The notes beneath the pieces were generated by a model. It had not been told where the DNA came from and ran no database searches. It was given only the letters and a program-made list of their open reading frames with translations. Shown here piece after piece: positions 58,341-64,000 of a DNA stretch of 64,000 bases; position 1 is the first letter of the stretch; the number at the start of each line of letters is the position of its first letter. The position numbers were made by a program, and so were the translations under genes. The stretch is from Arthrobacter sp. SO5 (GTDB taxonomy: Bacteria; Actinomycetota; Actinomycetes; Actinomycetales; Micrococcaceae): positions 51,228-115,227 of the forward strand of contig NZ_MQTQ01000053.1 in assembly GCF_020532805.1 (NCBI RefSeq), given 5' to 3'.

Positions 58341-59489
58341 ATGAGCACTGCCGTCACCCGCAAGGGTGTACCCGAAAGCAAAACCTCCGCCCACCCTGCA
58401 CACGTCCCGGACGGAACCGTCCGGTACCTCCGGATTGGTGACCTCGGGCTCGAATCCGGCGGCCGCCTGCCGGACGTCACCCTCGCCTATGAGACGTGGG
58501 GGACACTCAATGCGGACCGTTCCAACGCCGTGCTGATCGAGCATGCGCTGACCGGGGACACCCACGTGACCCGCGGGGCCGGCGAGCAACCGGGCTGGTG
58601 GGAGCAGCTCGCAGGCCCCGGCGCCCCGGTGGACACGGAGAGGTACTTCGTCGTCTCGGTCAACATCCTCGGCGGCTGCTACGGCACCACCGGGCCCTCG
58701 ACGCCGGCCCCCGACGGGAAGCCGTGGGGCTCGCGGTTCCCGCTGGTCACCCTGCGGGACACCACCGCGGCCGAGGCGCGGCTGGCCGACGCCCTCGGCA
58801 TCGGCAGCTGGTACGCCGTACTGGGCGGCTCCCTCGGCGGGGCACGAGCCCTAGAATGGGCCGTCAGCTACCCGGACCGGGTTCGGCGCTGCGGCGTGAT
58901 TTCCATCGGCGCCAGCAGCACCGCCGAACAGATCGCCTTCGCCCAGGCGCAGACGCTCGCCATCCGCCAGGACCCCAACTTCAAGGGCGGGGACTACTAC
59001 GGCGGACCGGAACCGGAAGCAGGCCTGGCCCTGGCCCGGCGGATCGCGCACATCACCTACCGCTCGGCCGCAGAGCTGGACGGACGCTTCGGCCGGAACG
59101 CCCAGGAGTCCGAGGCGCCTTTGGAATCCGGGTCCCTCGCCGGGCGCGGGCGCTATCAGGTGGAGAGCTACTTGGACCACCAGGGCAGCAAGCTGGTCCG
59201 CCGCTTCGATGCGAACAGTTATATCGCCATCACCGAGGCGCTCATGAGCCATGACATCAGCCGGGGCCGCGGTGCCCTCCCGGAGGCCCTGGCTCCGGCC
59301 ACGGCCGAGTTCCTGGTGGCGGCCGTCGACTCGGACCGGCTGTACTTCCCGGCCCAGTCCCAGGCACTGGCCCGGGCCCTGCCGGGTGATGTTGTAGTGC
59401 ACACCATCGAGGCACCCATCGGCCACGATGGCTTCCTCACGGAGATCGGCCAGCTCAGCGGGCAGCTCCGGCAGTACTTCTTCGGGTAG
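58341..59489 (+). CDS. metX: Homoserine O-acetyltransferase
   Basis: A 382-residue alpha/beta-hydrolase-fold enzyme that acetylates homoserine with acetyl-CoA, committing it to methionine. LEHALTGDTHV is the conserved start of the fold, GGSLGGARALEWA the nucleophile elbow, AVDSDRLYFP the catalytic Asp and IGHDGFLTE the catalytic His. The ATG at 58341 closely follows a SAM-IV-type riboswitch. It supplies O-acetylhomoserine to MetY. Confidence 0.95.
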   Translation: MSTAVTRKGVPESKTSAHPAHVPDGTVRYLRIGDLGLESGGRLPDVTLAYETWGTLNADRSNAVLIEHALTGDTHVTRGAGEQPGWWEQLAGPGAPVDTERYFVVSVNILGGCYGTTGPSTPAPDGKPWGSRFPLVTLRDTTAAEARLADALGIGSWYAVLGGSLGGARALEWAVSYPDRVRRCGVISIGASSTAEQIAFAQAQTLAIRQDPNFKGGDYYGGPEPEAGLALARRIAHITYRSAAELDGRFGRNAQESEAPLESGSLAGRGRYQVESYLDHQGSKLVRRFDANSYIAITEALMSHDISRGRGALPEALAPATAEFLVAAVDSDRLYFPAQSQALARALPGDVVVHTIEAPIGHDGFLTEIGQLSGQLRQYFFG

Positions 59490-59524
59490 TCCCGCGTCCA
59501 AATGTGCCCCTTTTTGTGCATTTT

Positions 59525-59541
59525 TGCAGATGCGCTCTGCA
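59525..59541 (+). promoter_or_regulatory. Palindrome in the second MHS transporter upstream region
   Basis: TGCAGA-TGCGC-TCTGCA is a 6-5-6 palindrome, 36 bases after the metX stop and about 127 bases before the transporter start. It could be an operator or a weak terminator. Confidence 0.4.
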
Positions 59542-59667
59542 CTAATGGACGTTGAGGCCCGGACCGTATGCGTACATACTCGGGGGAATGGCGCCGCGTG
59601 TTTTATGTCACAGGCGCCCTCCTGCCATAGTCCATAGGGTGTCGAAGGCGACACCGAAGGAGTCGAA

Positions 59668-61050
59668 ATGAGTACGCAAAACGCCGCCGCCAGGCGCCCG
59701 GAAGAGGAAGACGTCAAGGCGTCCGGCCTTAAGAAAGTAGTAACGGCCTCCATGGCCGGCACCGTCGTCGAGTGGTACGAGTTCTTCCTCTACGCCTCCG
59801 CGGCGACCCTCGTCTTCGGCAAGACCTTCTTCCCCAACTCCGGCAGTGAGCTGGACGGCATCATCGCCGCCTTCCTCACGTACGCGGTTGGCTTCGTCGC
59901 CCGGCCCATCGGCGGCATCGTCTTCGGCCACTTCGGCGACAAGTTCGGCCGCAAGCAGTTGCTCCAGCTCAGCATCATCCTGGTGGGCGTCTCCACCTTC
60001 CTGATGGGCTGCCTGCCCACCTTCCAGCAGATCGGCTACTGGGCTCCGGCTCTCCTGGTGTTCCTGCGCTTCGCCCAGGGCTTCGCCGTCGGCGGTGAAT
60101 GGGGCGGCGCTGTCCTCCTCGTGGCCGAGCACAGCCCGAGCAAGTCCCGCGGTTTCTGGTCCGCGTGGCCGCAGTCGGCCGTTCCGCTCGGCAACCTGCT
60201 GGCCACGGCAGTGCTGTTCACCCTGTCCTCTGTGCTGTCCTCCGCCGACTTCCTCAGCTGGGGCTGGCGCGTGGCCTTCTGGCTCTCCGCTGTGATCGTG
60301 CTGGTGGGCTACTACATCCGGACCAAGGTCACGGACGCCCCCATCTTCCTGGAGGCCCAGAAGGAAGTCACCGTCGAGAAGAAGGGCTACGGCGTCGGCG
60401 AAGTGTTCCGCCGCTACCCGCGGGGCGTCTTCACCGCTATGGGCCTGCGCTTCGCGGAGAACATCCTCTACTACCTCGTGGTCACTTTCTCCATCACGTA
60501 CCTGAAGGTCATTGTCCAGACGGACACCGCCCGCATCCTCCTCCTGCTGCTCGTGGCGCACGCAATCCACTTCGCCGTGATCCCTATGGTCGGCAAGCTC
60601 TCCGACAACGTCGGCCGCAAACCGGTCTACATGGCCGGCGCTGTCCTTGGCGGTACCTGGGGCTTCTTCGCCTTCCCGATGATGGACACCAAGAACGACC
60701 TCATCATCCTCGCGGCGATCACCATCGGTCTGCTGTTCCACTCGCTCATGTACGCCGGCCAGCCGGCGATCATGGCCGAAATGTTCCCGACGCGGATGCG
60801 CTACTCCGGCGTCTCGCTGGGCTACCAGGTCACCTCGATCGTGGCCGGTTCGATGGCCCCGATCATCGCCGTCGCCTTGCTGAGCCAGTACAAGTCCTCC
60901 GTCCCGGTGGCCATCTATCTCCTGGGCGCCTGTGTGGTCACGATGGTGGCGGTGTACTTCCTGAAGGAAACCCGCGGAATTTCCCTGCACGACGTCGACG
61001 CCGCCGACGCCCAGGGCACCGCGGATCTTCTCGCCGCAGGCAAGAAGTAA
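59668..61050 (+). CDS. MHS family MFS transporter
   Basis: A 460-residue, 12-helix metabolite:H+ symporter. GTVVEWYEFFLYASAATLVF is the first helix, GHFGDKFGRKQLL the loop motif, FAQGFAVGGEWGGAVLLVAE the helix 4 motif and ETRGISLHDVD the tail. It is a paralogue of the transporter at 13573 and closest to the subgroup with EWYEFF. A GGAG ribosome-binding site lies 5 bases before the ATG. Substrate unknown. Confidence 0.92.
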   Translation: MSTQNAAARRPEEEDVKASGLKKVVTASMAGTVVEWYEFFLYASAATLVFGKTFFPNSGSELDGIIAAFLTYAVGFVARPIGGIVFGHFGDKFGRKQLLQLSIILVGVSTFLMGCLPTFQQIGYWAPALLVFLRFAQGFAVGGEWGGAVLLVAEHSPSKSRGFWSAWPQSAVPLGNLLATAVLFTLSSVLSSADFLSWGWRVAFWLSAVIVLVGYYIRTKVTDAPIFLEAQKEVTVEKKGYGVGEVFRRYPRGVFTAMGLRFAENILYYLVVTFSITYLKVIVQTDTARILLLLLVAHAIHFAVIPMVGKLSDNVGRKPVYMAGAVLGGTWGFFAFPMMDTKNDLIILAAITIGLLFHSLMYAGQPAIMAEMFPTRMRYSGVSLGYQVTSIVAGSMAPIIAVALLSQYKSSVPVAIYLLGACVVTMVAVYFLKETRGISLHDVDAADAQGTADLLAAGKK

Positions 61051-61158
61051 GCTCCACCGATACCACGCTGCCCGTGTCCGCGTTTCACCGCGGGCGCGGG
61101 CAGCACCCGTTTTCGGAGTCGTTTGCGGCTAACGGTTGCGGCTACTGCGTTGATGCGG

Positions 61159-61266
61159 TCAGGCGGGCTCGTCTGCGCGTCTGATGGCACGGCAGACGGT
61201 TGAACGCCCTACCGCGCAGAGTTCGGCGGGTTCCACCGTCGTGTGCGCCTGCCCGGTTAATGGAGA
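61159..61266 (-). pseudogene. Remnant of a serine recombinase (resolvase/invertase) C-terminal HTH
   Basis: A 35-codon frame with no start codon ends in a stop. It reads LTGQAHTTVEPAELCAVGRS and then TVCRAIRRADEPA, which resembles the Hin/resolvase helix-turn-helix tail (VGRSTVYRAL-like). The catalytic domain is absent. It is probably the scar of a mobile element. Confidence 0.5.
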
Positions 61267-61364
61267 CTAGGCGTGCTTCGCTTCCCTGAGTCCCGGCCCG
61301 GGCCCTGTCGTTGTGGTGCCGCTGGCGGTGGATGTACTTCCCCGACCGAGCGGAGGAATTGCGC

Positions 61365-61928
61365 TCAGCGCCTCGTCTCGTACCGGTTCAGGACCACGCC
61401 GCCGGGAAACGTCCGCGTCTCCACCAGGTTCAGGTTCACCCAGCTGTCCAGCGAGGTGAAGAACGGAGTGCCGCCGCCCACCAGGACCGGATGGGTGGCT
61501 AGCGCGTATTCATCGATCAGCCCGGCCCGCATGGCCGCGCCGGCGAGCGTTGCGCCGCCGACGCTCATCGGGCCGCCGTCCCCGGCCTTGAGCCGGGTGA
61601 TCTCACCGATCGCGTCGCCGGTGACCAGGCGGGTGTTCCAGTCGACCTTGTCGATCGTTGAGGAGAACACCACCTTCGGCGTGTCGCGCCAGTTCCGCGC
61701 GAACTCGATCTCCGCCGGCGTGGAGTTGGGCTGCTGGTCGCCGGTCGGCCAGTAGGAGCTCATGGTCTCCCAGAGCTTGCGGCCGTAAAGCGACAGGCTG
61801 CTAGCCCGCTCCTGGTCGAGCCACCACTGGAACAGTTCGTCGCTCGGCCCGCTCCAGCCGATGTCGTCGCCGACCGCGGCGATGTAGCCGTCCAGGGTCA
61901 GATTCATGCCGTAGATCAGTTTCCGCAC
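61365..61928 (-). CDS. Dihydrofolate reductase/RibD C-terminal-domain family protein
   Basis: A 187-residue DHFR-fold reductase of the YwjB/YyaP type. RKLIYGMNLTLDGYIA is the characteristic N-terminus and LYGRKLWETMSSYWP, PMSVGGATLAGAAM and HPVLVGGGTPFF are conserved blocks. Substrate unknown. The GTG at 61928 has GGAAGG 8 bases upstream. It lies at the edge of a decayed region. Confidence 0.88.
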   Translation of the reverse strand: MRKLIYGMNLTLDGYIAAVGDDIGWSGPSDELFQWWLDQERASSLSLYGRKLWETMSSYWPTGDQQPNSTPAEIEFARNWRDTPKVVFSSTIDKVDWNTRLVTGDAIGEITRLKAGDGGPMSVGGATLAGAAMRAGLIDEYALATHPVLVGGGTPFFTSLDSWVNLNLVETRTFPGGVVLNRYETRR

Positions 61929-62240
61929 GGCGCCAGCCTTCCGTCTCGTAATGGTCGAGGGCGTCATTGAACTCCGTCGTCCCGCTCATTATCAGCGGCA
62001 TCCTGTCCCTCATGGAGCCACCATAACTGCCCATGATCCGGATGCCATAGCCTTCGGTCCGCGATTCAATTGAGCGGCCCGGTGAAGGATCGATTGGTGA
62101 CACAGGCGGTGGCTCGCCCGCGGCTCCAGGAGTTCCCGGCGCCAGACGGCCTGTTAATCGCAGCGGTATTTGGCGCGCACTTAGTAGCGCCATGTAGCGC
62201 AACCCGTGCTGTAGGCTCCGATTCGAACCTTGGAGGGCTG
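61929..62240. other. Region without a convincing intact gene
   Basis: A minus-strand frame includes MRDRMPLIMSGTTEFNDALD, then HYETEGWRR, just upstream of the DHFR-like gene, but it has no recognisable start or family. The plus strand has a TAGGCT at about 62212, about 23 bases before the interrupted ORF at 62241. Base composition is less GC-rich than in the flanking genes. Confidence 0.4.
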
Positions 62241-62585
62241 ATGCTGAACAAAAGATGGATTGGCGAGGATGCGCTCCAGGCTTACCGACGCGAATATCCC
62301 GGCTGACGCTGCCCGGTACTGTCCGTCGTCCACCTTGTCCTCAGCCTCTGCGCTTTGGCGGCAGCAAGTGCCGCGGCCAGCCTGTGGGTTCCGATAGACA
62401 CGGACTTCATCACCCGCGCCGACAATGCGGGGTGGAAAATGACGATGCTCCTGCCGCACCAAAGGGAACTCTCGCTCGTCGTCAACGCGTCAGTTCTCAT
62501 AACATTTGTCCTCGTCGTGACCGCGTTCTATGGAGTACTGGCCTCACGCCGGTGGGCCAAAGACTTACCCGGAGCAAACGCATGA
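62241..62585 (+). pseudogene. Nonsense-interrupted two-helix membrane protein
   Basis: An ATG with a good GGAGG ribosome-binding site opens a frame reading MLNKRWIGEDALQAYRREYP and then G, where it meets TGA at 62304. The same frame then runs on open for 92 codons to 62585, encoding two hydrophobic helices (CPVLSVVHLVLSLCALAAAS and LSLVVNASVLITFVLVVTAF) and a normal ATGA overlap with the next ORF. This looks like a single roughly 114-residue membrane protein broken by one stop codon. A sequencing error or a separate 21-residue leader peptide are alternatives. Confidence 0.5.
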
Positions 62586-62692
62586 GCTACGAGCGGCACC
62601 TGGCCTTCACCCTCATGATGCGTGGGTAGTCCGAACCCGAGATCTTGCGGACGGCTCTGGGCATATCGTCGTCAAACGACGTCGGAAATTGA
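62582..62692 (+). pseudogene. Second nonsense-interrupted ORF
   Basis: It starts at an ATGA overlap with the preceding frame and reads MSYERHLAFTLMMRG, then TAG at 62627, then SEPEILRTALGI and 8 more codons to TGA. The combined reading resembles the N-terminus of small actinobacterial proteins of the type MSYERHL..RMRGLSEPEI, a recollection of pattern rather than a verified match. The rest of the gene is missing before the LysR gene begins at 62740. Confidence 0.4.
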
Positions 62693-62739
62693 CGGCCGCC
62701 GGGAACGCGGGCAGCCGCCGTAAACGCAGCGTGCCCGGC

Positions 62740-63648
62740 TCAGCCGGCGAGCACATCCTGGCGTTGGGCAATCTCGGTCCGGACCGCCGCCACCACGGCC
62801 TGCACCGGCGCCGAGCGCAGCGACTCGGCCCTGGCCACCGCCCAGATCGGCAGCTGCCGCTGGAAGTCGTCCGGCAGGACCGGCAGGAACCCGGGCTTCC
62901 CGACGACGAGAAAGTTGGGCAGCAGCCCGATCCCGGCGGCGCGGCGGACGGCCTCGAGCTGGGCGAAGATACTGGTGGCCTGGAAGCTGGAGCGCGGCAT
63001 CGGCAGCTGGGTGGAGCGGTGGCCCAGCTCCGCGACCTGGAGTGCCGATTCCACGTAAGAGACAAATCCGTGCTGCCGGACGTCGTCGAGCGTCAACGGA
63101 AGGCCGTGCTCCTGCGCGTAGTGCGGGCTCGCGTACAGCCGGAGGAAGTAGTTGGACAGGAAGATGGTCTGCGCGTTGCTGACCTCGAGGTTGCCCACCA
63201 CCACTTCGAGGTCCACCCCGGAGCGGTTCTGGCTGACCTTGCGGGTGGCGCTGAGCATCTCCACGTTGAGCTGCGGGTGGTCCTGCTGCAGCCGCACCAG
63301 CGCGGGCGTGAGGAACTCCGCGCCGAAGCCGTCGGGCGTGCTGACCCGGACCAGGCCGGCGAGCATATCCTCGCTGCGGGCGATGCTGTTGGACAGCGCA
63401 CCGAGGGTGCCCTCGATCGCCTCGGCCGCGGTCACCGCCTCGCTGCCGAGCTCCGTCAGCTCCCAGCCGTGCGGACTCCGCTCGAGGGTGCGGCCGCCGA
63501 GCTGCTTGTCCAGGGCCAGGATCCGCCGGGAGATGGTGGTGTGGGTGGTGCCGAGCGTCTCCGCCACCGCGTTGAAGCGGCCCAGCCGGGCCACGGTCAG
63601 CAGGATCAGCAGGTCATCCGGGCTCGGAAGCCGCCGCAGGTCCGCCAT
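62740..63648 (-). CDS. LysR family transcriptional regulator
   Basis: A 302-residue regulator. The helix-turn-helix (LLILLTVARLGRFNAVAETL then GTTHTTISRRILALDKQLGG) is clear, and the effector domain follows (LVRVSTPDGFGAEFLTPAL). An AGGAGA ribosome-binding site supports the ATG at 63648 over the one at 63675. It is divergent from the mmsB-type gene, so it probably regulates branched-chain amino acid or 3-hydroxy acid catabolism. The 164-base gap between them should hold both promoters. Confidence 0.9.
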   Translation of the reverse strand: MADLRRLPSPDDLLILLTVARLGRFNAVAETLGTTHTTISRRILALDKQLGGRTLERSPHGWELTELGSEAVTAAEAIEGTLGALSNSIARSEDMLAGLVRVSTPDGFGAEFLTPALVRLQQDHPQLNVEMLSATRKVSQNRSGVDLEVVVGNLEVSNAQTIFLSNYFLRLYASPHYAQEHGLPLTLDDVRQHGFVSYVESALQVAELGHRSTQLPMPRSSFQATSIFAQLEAVRRAAGIGLLPNFLVVGKPGFLPVLPDDFQRQLPIWAVARAESLRSAPVQAVVAAVRTEIAQRQDVLAG

Positions 63649-63812
63649 GGTTCTCCTGATTCCGGGCGTGTGCATTCATGCACATACCATCTGTAGTTTT
63701 TCGTCTTGATTGCACCTTAGCAGGGTGTGATGCTTGGCACAGACCCTCCGCATGAACCGGCCGGATCATGCGGACACGCAAAAGCAAGACGCAAAGCAAA
63801 GGAGCTTATGCC

Positions 63813-64000
63813 ATGGCAGTAATCGCCTGGATCGGACTGGGAAACATGGGCGGGTCCATGTCGGTGAACCTCGCCAAAGCCGGAAACGAGGTCCGCGGCT
63901 TTGACCTGAACCCCGAGGCCGTGGCGGCCGCCGAGGCCGGGGGAGTCAAGCCCGCCGGCAGCATCGCCGAGGCGGTTGAGGGTGCCGACGTCGTCTTCAC
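63813..64000 (+). CDS. mmsB: 3-hydroxyisobutyrate dehydrogenase family protein (5' part)
   Basis: The first 62 residues of a beta-hydroxyacid dehydrogenase; the gene runs off the window. IAWIGLGNMGGSMSVNLAKA is the NAD-binding GxGxMG motif, and GFDLNPEAVAAAEAGGVKPA continues the Rossmann fold in the 3-hydroxyisobutyrate dehydrogenase manner. An AAAGGAG ribosome-binding site lies 8 bases before the ATG. It is divergent from a LysR regulator. MmsB is the most likely identity, but tartronate semialdehyde reductase-like enzymes share the motif. Confidence 0.85.
   Translation, partial: MAVIAWIGLGNMGGSMSVNLAKAGNEVRGFDLNPEAVAAAEAGGVKPAGSIAEAVEGADVVF

Overview
The window is high-GC (roughly two thirds G+C), with codon third positions strongly biased to G/C, many GTG starts and many starts that look leaderless. 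Gene content and order point to an actinobacterium of the Micrococcaceae, most like Arthrobacter or Pseudarthrobacter. It reads as core chromosome. I see no rRNA, tRNA, CRISPR array, phage or complete insertion sequence.

Layout. 1-5.5 kb: 3' end of mfd, a membrane hydrolase-like protein, a VOC protein, a TspO homologue, deoC and a degenerate FAD oxidoreductase carrying a perfect 36-bp internal tandem duplication. 5.7-10.6 kb: phosphosugar mutase, an Rrf2 regulator, purine nucleoside phosphorylase and an LpdA-like quinone reductase that lacks both redox cysteines. 10.7-15 kb: DUF805, a HemG-like flavodoxin, unknowns and an MHS transporter behind a double operator. 15.1-18.6 kb: a glutamine amidotransferase, the biotin-dependent acyl-CoA carboxylase alpha chain and Maf. 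18.6-28.9 kb: a block separating maf from accE/accD, made of a three-gene cytochrome b cassette between two almost identical 67-bp palindromes, an MMPL exporter with its TetR regulator, a YbjQ protein, a secreted protein, a dicarboxylate symporter and a DUF885 peptidase. 28.9-40.6 kb: accE, accD, SDR, birA, PH-domain protein, class III cyclase, a 47-aa ORF coupled to a PP2C phosphatase, ligA, an inositol monophosphatase-like gene, GNAT and an unknown. 40.7-44.8 kb: CitB/CitA-type two-component system divergent from a CitMHS transporter. 44.9-48.3 kb: gatCAB. 48.3-54 kb: LysR, then tdh-kbl (threonine to glycine), a DauA-like D-amino-acid dehydrogenase and a solitary hutI. 54-61 kb: phosphatase, CPBP protease, VOC, then metY and metX, each behind its own SAM-IV-type riboswitch, and a second MHS transporter. 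61-62.7 kb: a decayed stretch with a recombinase tail and two nonsense-interrupted ORFs. 62.7-64 kb: LysR divergent from an mmsB-type dehydrogenase that runs off the window.

How genes work together. accA3, accD and accE make an acyl-CoA carboxylase whose biotin is attached by BirA. deoC, the mutase and punA form a nucleoside-salvage set. Tdh and Kbl degrade threonine. MetX and MetY make homocysteine under SAM control.

Main unusual signals: (1) six copies of a 60-70 bp intergenic palindrome family with a GCAACGCGGGGTCAC edge; (2) the cytochrome b cassette, which encodes b6-like heme ligands but no PEWY, CXXCH or Rieske partner and is bracketed by two of those palindromes; (3) a recurrent TAGnnT hexamer 6-7 nt before start codons, indicating widespread leaderless transcription; (4) a perfect 19-bp hairpin inside the 3' coding end of a LysR gene, convergent with gatCAB.
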